A stretch of 64,000 bases of DNA from Chara braunii. Its lineage: Eukaryota; Streptophyta; Charophyceae; Charales; Characeae. The stretch is from NCBI GenBank assembly GCA_003427395.1, contig BFEA01000004.1, forward strand, positions 422,893 through 486,892, in the 5' to 3' direction. Shown here piece after piece: positions 33,301 to 43,319 of the stretch. Below the pieces are notes generated by a model that searched no databases, was not told the origin of the DNA, and saw only the letters and a program-made list of their open reading frames with translations. The position numbers and the translations under genes are program-made. The stretch's first letter is position 1. Every line of letters begins with the position of its first letter.

Positions 33301-33539
33301 ATTTTTTAACTGCTGGCGGTGGCCTCCCAGAGGCTGGGCGGGGACGGGGACACCCGAAAATCCCCCGTACCGCCCCACAAAATGACTGCGCCCAATCCAA
33401 CCGCGGGCCTGCCGGGCCAGTGAACCGCCCAATCGTACCGGTATGGCTCCCGGTCGGTCAAAGGTCCCCCGGTCCATCCTGGGACCAGCACTGCTTTGAA
33501 CCCAGTTTCTGAGCCTGCCACCGTTCACTAGTGAAATCG

Positions 33540-34110
33540 ACACTTCCTTACTCTGAAACAGCAAAACCTCTATCATTCGATAGCCCATGCAGTGTTTGCA
33601 CACCTTTCTATCCTTCATGCTCAAATGTTGATGACTTCACTGAGACTAGTCCTTCTAATAGAACTCTCCATCTGCTGACGAATACGCCCGATCTAACTCA
33701 ACCTCGGTCACTAGCGCACCTAAGAAATCCGCCCTTCGTGATAATGCATCAGCAACCACATTTCACATACTTACGCATGATTCAGCGCGGAGTCAAAGAT
33801 ATATATGAATCACATACATACAGCGCATGAGCGGATCGGGCAGCGTGGGCTGGGTCTTGATCCATTGGAGTGTTTTATGGTCAAACCTGACTTCAAATGA
33901 GAAGCCATCCTTTTAGACATGTTCTCGATGGGTCTCAACTTTTTACCCTCTGCTTGTTGTAGCACTGGGCCTTTCCCATAATTGCTAGTGTCATCGGTTA
34001 CAATAGAAGTTTTATCAGGTCCTGCAAGTTTTGAGGACAGTGTGATCTATTAAGGCATGTTTCAAATTCTCAATTGCTAAAAACCCTTCTCACAGAGAAT
34101 CGCCAGTGCC
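33540..34110 (-). pseudogene. gypsy relic E: RNase H domain
   Basis: Minus-strand fragments in several frames read AIENLKHALIDHTVLK, SIVTDDTSNYGKGPVLQQ, GKKLRPIENMSKRM, TLQWIKTQPTLPDPLM and VVADALSRRADFLGALV. They match gypsy RNase H in order (LK.AL...PVL; TDAS.YG.G.VLQQ; H.TL.W; VADALSR). Stops and shifts between blocks show strong decay. The integrase part continues at 31.4-30.6 kb after inserted repeats. Confidence 0.65.
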
Positions 34111-34985
34111 GAAGGTTACCGCAGCGGTGCGCTAATTCTCACACACGCGCCCGAGTTGGCGCCGCGTGTGTTCGAAAAGTTCAATTTCGAAAGTGACAAC
34201 GCGGCGCGCCGTCACGCCCCACTTCAGCGAAGTGACCCCGACTCTCCATAGCCCATCTGGCCACGAAAGGAGTGCCACGTGCATGCGCGCAGCGCGTGCA
34301 CTCATGACTTTCCGAGGTTGACGACTCGAGAAAGGACTGAGGCATACAAGTTCCCTAGAATCAGAACGAAGGTATGTCCACCCTGAATCCGTCCAAAAGA
34401 AACCTAAGACGGAGGATAGCAGTCAAAGCAAGCCAGGAATAGCAAAGGAGAGAATGGATGTGACAAGGAAGCTCTAACTTTTGTTCCAGGCCGGTGGCCG
34501 ACCCTTGGGCGGGAACCAAGGGGGCGACTGTAGCTCGGAATAGAGGCGTCCAGAGGGGAAACACAGCAGCCGGAAGACGACGAAGCAATGACAACCAGCA
34601 TATGACGAAGATCGNCGAAGATCGCCAATCCTAGGAATCAAGCAACGGCAAGTGACGGTATCAGACACAAAGGACAAGAGATTCGGTCTTACACTGTGAG
34701 AGATTTACTGCTCGCCATCATTCCATCACCCGACTTTCTCGCCCGACCTTCTCCCCACCACTCCGTACAAATAAACCTACTAACAAACGAGTGCTCCCTC
34801 CCCTACCCACCTCCCCCCATGGCACATCATTGTCACTAGCGCGCTCCATCTAACGTGACGACCCTCCTTCCTTTTTCGCCCCTTCCACTCTCAACACCCG
34901 CCCAAATCCCCACTGCCGACCCGCATCTGCAAATACCCTACCTTTTCTTCCCTCCGATCCTACCCTCCACCACTGCGACATACAC
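34110..34985. other. intron 4 sequence, no gene
   Basis: A CpG-rich block at 34,135-34,235 holds CACACGCG...CGCGTGTG. The remainder is unassigned. Confidence 0.4.
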
Positions 34986-34988
34986 CAG

Positions 34989-35026
34989 CTGTCTCTTATA
35001 CACATCTAGATGTGTATAAGAGACAG
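34989..35026. other. Nextera mate-pair junction adapter (assembly artefact)
   Basis: CTGTCTCTTATACACATCT followed directly by its reverse complement, a perfect 38-base palindrome. This is the Tn5 mosaic-end junction left by mate-pair circularisation, not genomic DNA. The flanks (34,900-34,988 and 35,207-35,320) are similar to each other. Confidence 0.95.
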
Positions 35027-35029
35027 CTC

Positions 35030-35830
35030 CCACCCACCTCTTCCAGAAGATCACCCGATTCCTGGCAATCTGAACCCCCCCCCCCTCATCTCTTCCCCCC
35101 CCCCCGCCTCTTCTACATCCTTCTCCGAAACTCGCTTACTTGAAACCACGCCACCCACCGTACAAATCGCCCTTTAGCTGGCCATTTCCGCTCCCATCAC
35201 CCGCCCAAATCCCCACTACCGACCCACATCTGCAAATACCTCCCCCATAAAAGCACTCTAAGCCCAACCATTTCTTCCCTCCGATCCTGCCCTCCGCCAC
35301 TGTGACATACTCCAGCTATTACAATCCCCCCCCCGCCGACCAAGCTTCTCTACAAGCGACCAACCTCCCCATTCCCCCGAAAAATCTCTCCCGACGCACG
35401 ACATAGCAGCTCCCACCCACCTCTTCCACCTGACACCCCACCCTCCCGTGGGCAATCCCTATTACACACCCCTCCACAGTGATTCTCTCCTCAGCGATCC
35501 ATCGAAGGAGATGACCCCAGATCACTGGTAGCACCCTGTCTCGCACCCCAGCCCCTCGACAGTCCCTTCGACATAGCCACACTGATCCTTCCCCCATAAT
35601 ATCCCCAGACCATTACAATGTTGTCTAGCACAAACCAATCACGATCCCAGAACTGGAGTTCACAGACCCACCCCCTACCAATTCTAACCACCTTCTCTTC
35701 CCCTCCTGTTGGCTATCTCCCTACTAACCTTTCAGACCACAGTCAGACAGATTCAGACCGCATCCATACTAGAAAAGCCAGCTCACGGAGTCCGATCAAG
35801 TGACACACCTCGCTAGCAAGGCTGTCACTA
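35030..35830. other. C-rich repeated sequence beside adapter
   Basis: Contains CCGACCCACATCTGCAAATACC and CCCTCCGATCCTGCCCTCCG, near-copies of sequence left of the adapter. No gene recognised. Confidence 0.4.
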
Positions 35831-35839
35831 GGAGAGACA

Positions 35840-36760
35840 GAAATGCGGAGCCCTGGGACCAATGGGACCCCAGGGTCCTTTAAACAAACTCTCCAAGGGA
35901 CATCTGCAAATGGCCGCACGTCACAGCCAAACAGAGGATCAGCAAAGATCATCGACAATGAAGCCTTGAAATTTATCATTGAAAAAACTAGTTCAAGGGG
36001 AAAGAGTGATCAAGAAGCAGCACAGCACGGAAGGAAGGGAATGCAGAAGAAACAATTATCTGGAAATATCCGGACGGCAAAGTAGCTGAACTTGATGAAT
36101 TTCACGAGAAACACGCAGTTGTTTTCAACTTTGCGAGAAATGGAGCGGACCTGATGCCAGCAGAGAAAAGGAAGTGGATAACAGAAACAATCAGAAAAGA
36201 AGACAAATTGAAATCTCCAACTGAGTCCTTTTCACTGATGAACCTGGGCCGCACAACAGTAATGGTGATCTTCAATTCGGAAGAGCACGCAAGGATCGCA
36301 GCAGAAATGAAATCGAGAAATTGTAGCGGGTCAATCTGCACGATAACACAGTGGAAGAAACAAACGAATGCAAGACCCAACCCATCCTTCTCGGTTTCAC
36401 ACAAGCAGACCCTGTTAAAAGAACGATTTTGGGTCCAGTTTGACAGAATCCAGCTAGGATTCCATGGGCTGGTGGTAGACAGACTGGAAAGACAATACCC
36501 GGCAAACAAAATCATCAAATGGATATTACCAATGCCGGACTTCTTGTCCCCCCATGTGGGAATGATGACTGCAGTCTTGGAAGTGAAGGCCGACGACCCA
36601 CCGGTCTTCCCTCCAATGTGGGAATTCCAAATCCAAGACAGGGTGCAGGAAATCACGATCTCCACTAAAACGTCCCCTATCTGCTTCAGATGCAGAGAAA
36701 GGGGCAATGTGGGATCGGATTCCGCGTCAGAGACTGTCAGAGACGACACATGGACCTGAC
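35840..36760 (+). pseudogene. LINE-type non-LTR retrotransposon ORF1 fragment
   Basis: A first frame (SPGTNGTPGSFKQTLQGTSA...) ends at 36,085. A second, open from about 36,043, reads ETIIWKYPDGKVAELDEFHE and continues through 36,759. It has an RNA-binding-like core (SFSLMNLGRTTVMVIFNSEE), FLSPHVGMMTAVLEVKA and the terminal knuckle ICFRCRERGNVGSDS. The order resembles ORF1 of plant L1-type elements: RRM-like or DUF4283-like, then CCHC. In the knuckle the His is Asn and the last Cys is Ser. ORF1 proteins bind element RNA. No endonuclease or RT ORF2 follows; a tandem repeat begins instead. Confidence 0.55.
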
Positions 36761-37140
36761 TGTAGCGTACCCGTAGAAGTACTGTTGTGCCAACACTTGC
36801 CACCAAAACAGTTCCACAGGACCAATGATTGGCTCAACAGGCAACTACGTCGGTGTGCCAACACTTGCCAGCAAAACAGTTCCAAAGAGTGCAGAGCATG
36901 CCTGTCACTCTGTTAAGTCCAACACTTGCCAGCAATGCCGGAAAACCAGGGACTGTCAAAGACGACACATGGACCTGACTGTAGCGTACCCGTAGAAGTA
37001 CTGTTGTGCCAACACTTGCCAGCAAAACAGTTCCACAGGACCAATGATTGGCTCAACAGGCAACTACACCGTTGTGCCAACACTTGCCAGCAAAACAGTT
37101 CCAAAGAGTGCAGAGCATGCCTGTCACACTGTTAAGTCCA
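36736..37140. repeat. two-copy 219-bp tandem repeat
   Basis: GACGACACATGGACCTGACTG occurs at 36,742 and 36,961. Each unit holds two copies of CCAACACTTGCCAGCAAAAC. It starts inside the decayed knuckle region of the LINE ORF1. Confidence 0.85.
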
Positions 37141-37640
37141 CATCATATCCCAATTGTGATCAGGGAAACTACACGGAGAAGACACAAACCCCAACACTAC
37201 ACAACAGAATACCGTTTGTATGATCATCAAAGACTCACAATCTCAGCTCACCAATTGGGTACTGCAGACGAAGAATTCCTCTCAGTTCATTTGCCTGCAA
37301 TAGACAGGGATAGCAAAGACACCATGGGACAGTACGCAGCAAGTTTGCTTAGGCGTTGTGATTGATGATGTAAATGCATAAGAAAAAGCCGACCCAGAAT
37401 AATCTGCCATATCATCCACTCGACGATCCTCACATGCATGGTTCATACCCCATAACAGAGTCCCATCAGCACACACAACATGGTTGACCAGGATGCAGAA
37501 ATCCAAATGGACAAGAAGCAGAGACAAACAGATGCACTTCATCACTTGCCCATCACAGGTAGATCTCGGGGCGAAACAATGTCCACAGAGAGAAGCAGCA
37601 GCAGCAGCAACGGCAGCGAAGGACCCAAGGGGGACAAGGA
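37140..37640. other. intron 4 sequence, nothing recognised
   Basis: No supported gene. An unassigned minus-strand open stretch at 37,282-37,560 has no known domain. Confidence 0.35.
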
Positions 37641-37644
37641 GATG

Positions 37645-38370
37645 GCAAAGGAGGAGGAGGAGGAGGANNNNNNNNNNNNNNNNNNNNNNNNNNNNNNNNN
37701 NNNNNNNNNNNNNNNNNNNNNNNNNNNNNNNNNNNNNNNNNNNNNNNNNNNNNNNNNNNNNNNNNNNNNNNNNNNNNNNNNNNNNNNNNNNNNNNNNNNN
37801 NNNNNNNNNNNNNNNNNNNNNNNNNNNNNNNNNNNNNNNNNNNNNNNNNNNNNNNNNNNNNNNNNNNNNNNNNNNNNNNNNNNNNNNNNNNNNNNNNNNN
37901 NNNNNNNGAAGAGGAAGAAGAGGAGGAAGAGGAAGATGAGGAAAAGGAAGAGGAAGCAGAAGAAGAAGAGAAGAAGGAGGAGCAGGAGGAGGAGCAGGAG
38001 GAAGAGGAAGGAGGAGGAGGGAGGAGGAAAAGGAAGGAGGAAGAGGGAAGGAGGGAGCAGGAAGGAGGAAGGAGGAAGGAGGAAGGAGGAAGCAGGAAGG
38101 AGGAAGCAGGAAGGAGGAAGCAAGAAGAAGAAGAAGAAGAAGAAGAAGAAGAAGAAGAAGAAGAAGAAGAAGAAGAAGAAGAAGAAGAAGAAGAAGAAAG
38201 AAGAAAGAAGAAGAAGAAGACAATGATCTCACACAAGAAGAAGAAAGAAAGAACGAAGAAGAAAGAAGAAAAAGAAGAAGAAGAAGAGGAAGAAGACGAA
38301 GAACAAAGAAGAAGAAGAAGAAGAAGAAGAAGCGGAAGAAGAGGAAGAAGAAAGAAGAAGAAGAAGACAA
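37645..38370. repeat. GA-rich array with a 239-base gap
   Basis: A purine-only tract flanks Ns at 37,669-37,907, with runs of GAA at 38,126-38,205. Only microsatellite-type sequence. It lies in ARP1 intron 4. Confidence 0.95.
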
Positions 38371-38580
38371 TGATCTCACGCCAAACTTGAGCCTGGCCAT
38401 ACTTATAGGATCCATATGTGAACGAGAGAACTACACGAGAGTGGACGCGAGGGGAGAAAATCCACAACCAGGAAACCATCAGTGCATTCACCTTATACAG
38501 GAGGGTTGGACAGCAGGATGAAAGGATGGGTACGACAGACAGACAGTATCCAACTGCCGAACAGCATGCAAACAAGCATT

Positions 38581-38623
38581 CCACTGGGAAACTAAGGGTC
38601 CTCAAGTCGGCTCCAAAATTTAG
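38581..38623 (-). CDS. ARP1: ARP1 candidate exon 4
   Basis: After a good acceptor (TTTGTGTTTAG/CTAAATT) the frame in phase with exon 3 reads LNFGADLRTLSFPV plus one base, then exon 5 gives EHG. In ARP1 the same interval is 14 residues ending ..RGLL.IRYPMEHG, so both length and the R..L...P.E pattern fit. The problem is the end: the base after the expected junction is followed by AATGCT, not GT. Either the donor is mutated or misassembled, or this exon is wrong. Confidence 0.45.
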
Positions 38624-38710
38624 CTAAACACAAAGAACATAATGAGGGAGGTGAAGGTCAGCATGTCAAACAATCCACTGAAGGACAGATTCACAAGGAA
38701 TGATACTCAC

Positions 38711-38763
38711 CTGGGTGAGTGCCAATAGAGAAGTTAGCTTCAGCAGCTTTCAAAAGTTTTTTG
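38711..38763 (-). other. degenerate duplicate of the end of ARP1 exon 3
   Basis: AAAGCTGCTGAAGCTAACTT...CTATTGGCA, followed by CCCAG/GTGAGT, copies the last part of exon 3 (GAAGCTGCTGACTCTGATTT...TTATTGGCA) and its donor. The following intron sequence is duplicated too (ATTCCTTGTG, GAGGGAGG), about 130-140 bases apart. It could be skipped or used as a cassette exon. Confidence 0.6.
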
Positions 38764-38853
38764 CTACACACAAAGAAGGTAATGAGGGAGGTGAGGGCCA
38801 GTGGTGTCTCAGACAATCCACTGCAGGACAAATACACAAGGAATGAAACTGAC

Positions 38854-38929
38854 CTGATTGCCAATAAAGAAATCAGAGTCAGCAGCTTCCCCCCCTTCCA
38901 TGACTCTTACATGCTTAGGTCTCCCGATG
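38854..38929 (-). CDS. ARP1: ARP1 (centractin) exon 3
   Basis: 76 bases encode (F)IGRPKHVRVMEGGEAADSDF then FIGNQ. GRPKHVRVM is the signature of ARP1 as opposed to conventional actin (GRPRHTGVM). The acceptor is GTTCACAG/CATCGG and the donor AATCAG/GTCAGT. The first base completes the codon split by intron 2 (TT/C, Phe). Intron 2 has minor-spliceosome features. Intron 3 is short (230 bases) and contains a partial duplicate of this exon. Confidence 0.88.
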
Positions 38930-39274
38930 CTGTGAACTCAGTACGCTAAGGATATAAGCACTCCAAAGGATGAAGTCAAGCACGACATAAATGGCCACAA
39001 GGTACCATCAAACTGAAATCAAAGAGCCAACGTCTCAATTCTGCAGAATTTATGACCATAAAGCACCGCCGTGAAGCTTTGGGGAAGGATGGCTTTGCTG
39101 GAGTTTGTTCAGTCGATGGCCTCAACACTCTCAACCTCATTGTCCCCACACAGCAAGGTATCACAAACGAAAAAAATGCAACCAGGAACATCAATGGAAA
39201 AAACTACCAAGAAACGAAGACCCTTAGGGGGGGGGGGAAGAAGAAAAGAAAAAGTTCAAAAAACACGTGGAAAG

Positions 39275-39554
39275 CTTAGGCTACCAGAGTGGCCCGGGAC
39301 CACTTGCCCGGCCAGGCCATAAAAAATATAAATTAAAAATTAAAAATGTTTTTAATTTTATTTTTTAGTTTAAATTTGGTAAAGAATTTCGATGTGACCC
39401 TGAGGCAAAAGTTGTTCAGTTTATTTTTCTGCATAACATGTTTTTTTTTGGGATGCTTTTTTTTTTTTTTTTTTTTGCTGGGACCTTGTTGGGTCCTTGC
39501 ACGGCCGGGCCGCCTGGGAAAACAGGGTGACCCGGGCGGCCCGGATGGTAGCCT
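39275..39554. mobile_element. MITE-like element with 10-bp target duplication
   Basis: Flanked by ACGTGGAAAG at 39,265-39,274 and 39,555-39,564. The ends are inverted: CTTAGGCTACCA at the left, TGGTAGCCT at the right. GC-rich arms (GGCCCGGGACC...; ...GACCCGGGCGGCC) surround an AT-rich core. There is no ORF. A 9-11 bp duplication would suit a Mutator-like parent. Confidence 0.6.
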
Positions 39555-39671
39555 ACGTGGAAAGTGGAAAACACAGATCAAAACAGATAACATAAACCAG
39601 AATTGAACCCAAATCCGAGAAGCTCACACCATCAAAACCATTCATGAAACTCACAATGCTCTAAGAAGCTA

Positions 39672-39880
39672 TGCTACCAGAATGGCCCGGGACCAGTTGC
39701 CCACCGGGCCAAAAACTGAATTAAAAAACAAAATAAAATAATATATATATATATATACAGGGTAACCGACGTTCGGGACGGGCCGAACGCCCGAACCCGA
39801 ACGGTCGAACGTACGGGACCCCTTGCAATGCGTTCGGTCGTTCGGGCCAAACGCGGACCAAAAAAAAAAAAAAAAAAAAA
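39672..39880. repeat. second, partial copy of the MITE-like arm, plus CGAAC-rich block
   Basis: GCTACCAGAATGGCCCGGGACC repeats the left arm. An (AT)n run follows, then a block with many CGAAC/GTTCG words (39,765-39,850) and an A run. Confidence 0.5.
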
Positions 39881-40045
39881 TTCAAAAAAATCTGAAAAAA
39901 AAGATATGTTATGAAGAAAACTAAAATAAACAACATTTGCCTGAGCATTACATCCAAATTACTTACCAAATTTATAATAAAAATAAAATACAGAAAATAG
40001 AACTAATAATAAAAATAAGAAAAAATGAAAAGAGAATTAAAATTA

Positions 40046-41213
40046 GTGAGTGAGCGAGCACGTTTTCGACACCGCCATCTTTGGCAATTTTTCATTTTTC
40101 TTGGCACAGCCAAATGCCCTGAAAATTTACAGATGTGTACTTCACATAATGCAAAACTCATTAACAAATTTTCAAAATATCATAAAACTTTTTAGGCCCC
40201 GCAATAATGCATTCACACTCCGATTATTCACACTTGTCTTGCATGCAAACAGCGATACAGCAACTGGCGACATGCGCCCTGACAGTACTTAAGATATCGT
40301 AACCAGATATGAGTTCTCTTCAACTGGCTATGGCAACTGGGCGCCCACACAACTCACTGTTCGCACTCTGGATCACCCTGGATGTCCCACACGCAACACT
40401 CAGTATCATACGCAACACACACACACGCTATGCTACAGCTCTGGCCCCGCTAGCTGCCACTACCTATCGCTACACTACACTTCTCTGCCCACTTCGTCTT
40501 CGGGCACACTGCAGACCTCCTCGCACAAGCTGCTAAGGTAGCGCTTCCGCATGGCATCCGCAGGAATGAATGAATGGCTGGACGCAGCCTCTTGATTTAT
40601 ACTTCTGCGCTGCGTTGGTCTGCCCTGTATCCCTTGCCCATGGTGCACACAGTCCCCCCCGTGGTACTTGCTGGACCGGACTGGTACTTTCTAGACTCTC
40701 CCATGACTGCATGGCGACTACCCTACAACGCAGTGCAGTTGCACTGGGGTCCTANTATTTGCCCTTGCCACTTGTCCTCGTCTCCAACATGGGCTTGCTT
40801 TAGTCACACCACTTGCCCACTTGCCTGCACCACTTGACCACTTGCCAACCTTCTAGAAGGACTGCAGCTAGCCTTCTAATCTACAGGTCTTCGGATCGAA
40901 TCCTGGCTACCTATAGACCTACGACAGACCTACCTACCACTGGCGGTTCTACAGGTCGCAGGTTCAACTCTTCGAGTTGACGCAGGTATTGTACACAGGT
41001 AAGTTGGGGAACTAGGGATCGAGCCCTGGGATCTGCCTCAGCTACCACGAATTGGTGAATACCGTTTCAATAAAGTGAAAACAAAAAGTAAAAAGTGAAG
41101 AAAAAAACAAAATAGTGAGTGGGCGAGCACGTTTTGGCACCGCCATCTTTGGCGAATTTTAATTTTTGTTTGGCTGAGCGAAATAACTTCAAAATTTATA
41201 GGCATGTAATGAT
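40046..41213 (+). repeat. pair of about 100-bp direct repeats 1.07 kb apart
   Basis: GTGAGTGAGCGAGCACGTTTT... at 40,046 and GTGAGTGGGCGAGCACGTTTT... at 41,115 are diverged copies, both containing CACCGCCATCTTTGGC and preceded by A-rich sequence. The interval has T-arm-like words (GGATCGAATCC at 40,893; GGGATCGAGCCC at 41,012) but no gene. Confidence 0.6.
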
Positions 41214-41243
41214 ATAGTCCATTTTTGATTTAAATTCAAAATG

Positions 41244-41347
41244 ACCCTGGTAGTCCATGCCGTAAACGATGAGTGTTGGTCCTTGGTCTACGCCCGGTGG
41301 TTTTTGGGGGCCATTCGATGAGGGACCTAGCTAACGCGTTAAACACT

Positions 41348-41399
<52 letters not shown>

Positions 41400-41401
41400 C
41401 T

Positions 41402-41434
<33 letters not shown>

Positions 41435-41506
41435 ACAACGCGCAAAACCTTACCAGCCCTTGACATATGAAAGAAACTCCTCGTAAGAGATGTACTTTGA
41501 CTTCAT

Positions 41507-41560
<54 letters not shown>

Positions 41561-41629
41561 TATAACGAGCGCAACCCTCGTTTTGTGTTGCTAAGACATC
41601 GCAACGATGTGCTGCACTCACAAAAAACT
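41244..41629 (+). pseudogene. mitochondrial SSU (18S/16S-type) rRNA fragment
   Basis: Runs from GACCCTGGTAGTCCATGCCG through ACTCAAAGGAATTGACGGGG, TTCGATACAACGCGCAAAAC and GCTGTCGTCAGCTCGTGTCG to ATAACGAGCGCAACCCTCG and CACTCACAAAAAACTGCC. These are helices of the 3' major domain of SSU rRNA, in the form found in plant mitochondria (CGATACAACGCGCAAAACCTTACCAGCCC is cut here for length). Only about 385 bases are present, joined to nuclear repeats on both sides, so it is a mitochondrial transfer (NUMT). It lies inside ARP1 intron 2. Confidence 0.88.
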
Positions 41630-42151
41630 GCCACATCTGCAATACCCCATGTAGCAAGCCTTGTGGAAACTGAGGGCCTCGCCAGGCCACACCCAGGCCC
41701 AGGTCAAATGGGGGAAAAGACCCCAGCAAAAGATTCAGGGCCTGGACGAGGTACAGTTGACAAAAGTCAACTGACGGAAACCCGAACAGTCGAAGTCAAA
41801 GTGTACCCAGCCCAGGCCGCCGGTCGGACACACACATTTGTTTGTATGCAGGTACCCAGACAGCATCAGGTCCAAGGGGAAGGTCTGCAACTGTACAATC
41901 CAGGCCTTCGGCTGTGAATCAAGCTGGACGACTGAGGGGAGGAGACCCGAGGCCAGAGAGCCTCGTCAAATGCTACTTAAAGACTGGCCTCGAGGTGGTC
42001 AACATTTAGTCTTGCCATGCTGCTTAGACGCTGGCTCGACGCTGGCATAATGCTGGCGCGACGCTGGCTAGGACGCTGGCTGTGCATAGGCGTTGTGGAC
42101 GACGGCACGAGGTGGAGGCAGCAGGCTGGCGCTTCTTGCTCTGTGCGCCAG

Positions 42152-42295
42152 GCATGCTGATGTGGCGCTGCCTCTGTTCTACATTGCGTGCTGATGTGGT
42201 GCTACCTCTGGTCTACATTGCATGCTGATGTGGTGCTACCTCTGGTCTACATTGCATGCTGATGTGGTGCTGCCTCTAGTCTACATTGCTGATGT
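42152..42295. repeat. 34-bp minisatellite, four units
   Basis: GCATGCTGATGTGGTGCTAC with CTCTGGTCTACATT repeats four times with small changes. Just upstream, GACGCTGGC repeats at 42,028-42,082. Confidence 0.85.
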
Positions 42296-42299
42296 GGCA

Positions 42300-43060
42300 T
42301 GTGCCACTGATCTTCATTGATGATGTGGTGTATGCCACCTGTCTACATGAGGTGACTGGCTGCGAGGAGGAGGAAGATGAGGATCTGTTGATGAAGGAGA
42401 TCGGGTGCTCACCTGAGGTTAACCTCGTCACTGGAATCTTCTTTGTCTTCATGATCTTCACGAGATAAAGTGCCACGTGGCACTATTGTGTGTGATCAGG
42501 ATTACTATACTTATTATCATCTACTGGTTGTTGATGTGGAAAGGGAAGAAGCCCGGAGAAGGAGAGGGGTTTGAAGGGGGATTACTACTGTGTGATCTTT
42601 GATCATCTCTTCCATCTTCTCCTCTCTGTTCCCCCTCCACTCTCTTCTTCTAATCGTAATGAGATACTGCGTGAATAGTTTGGCAGATCAAGCCGAACTG
42701 TGTGTGATAGACTCTTCTGCTGGCGAAGCCCTGATGATGTGTGACGAAGCCCTGATGATGTGTGCAGATCAAGCCACACTGCATAGCAAAACAAAAAAAC
42801 AAACCAAAAAAAGAGGGTTGTACTGCATTGCAAATGCAAGGGACGCACTGCTGGCCAAGTTTATACATCAGTAGTGAGGAACACTGGTCTGTCCAAGCGC
42901 AACAAGTTATCATAATTACTTCTTGATCCCTTAAACAGTCCTCTGAGCTCCGCACTACCAGTAGCTTAGTCAAGGTTTATTGGTGTCCCAGTCATGTAAT
43001 TTGGAAAAAAGAACAAAGGGGAAGCCTGTGAGAAGAAACAGATATCGGCATGCATTGAGT
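42300..43060. other. intron 2 sequence, nothing recognised
   Basis: No supported gene. A short tandem GAAGCCCTGATGATGTGTG occurs twice at 42,726-42,765. Confidence 0.35.
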
Positions 43061-43066
43061 GGATAC

Positions 43067-43131
43067 AAGGAAGGGAATGAAACTCGTGGAGCTCCATCGC
43101 CAGCAAAACCAGACTTAAGAACTCCTGATCC
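43067..43131 (-). CDS. ARP1: ARP1 (centractin) exon 2
   Basis: 65 bases encode GSGVLKSGFAGDGAPRVSFP then S and two bases of the next codon. With exon 1 this gives IDSGSGVLKSGFAGD, the phosphate-binding loop of the actin fold (DNGSG.(I/V)KAGFAGD). Asp, Gly, Ser, Gly and Lys are kept and the usual Asn is Ser. The acceptor is ATGTTTCAG/GGATC. The donor is CTT/GTATCCACT, with the GTATCC start of minor (U12) introns. Confidence 0.87.
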
Positions 43132-43229
43132 CTGAAACATACAGCAGAGCACGTATAAACGGTATATAAGCCACCACTTTCCCCTCTCGCGCTCCCTCAC
43201 TGGCTCCAAACAAGGCCGTAAACAAAGCA

Positions 43230-43314
<85 letters not shown>
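43230..43314. repeat. (CT)n microsatellite
   Basis: A pure CT run in ARP1 intron 1. Confidence 0.95.
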
Positions 43315-43317
<3 letters not shown>

Positions 43318-43319
43318 GT

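Noticed and set aside
36102-36806. 234-residue minus-strand frame
   Set aside because: It is the antisense shadow of the LINE ORF1 frame.
37282-38605. Long open frames over the GA-rich region
   Set aside because: They are repeat readings through a gap; no domain seen.
39038-39165. Plus-strand exon-like frame (FMTIKHRREALGKDGFAGV...)
   Set aside because: No family recognised and splice sites are weak; kept only as a note.
40860-41030. Possible tRNA genes, from T-arm-like words
   Set aside because: No acceptor pairing or complete cloverleaf could be drawn.
41540-41917. 125-residue frame starting in the rRNA fragment
   Set aside because: It begins within SSU rRNA and continues into unrelated repeat sequence.
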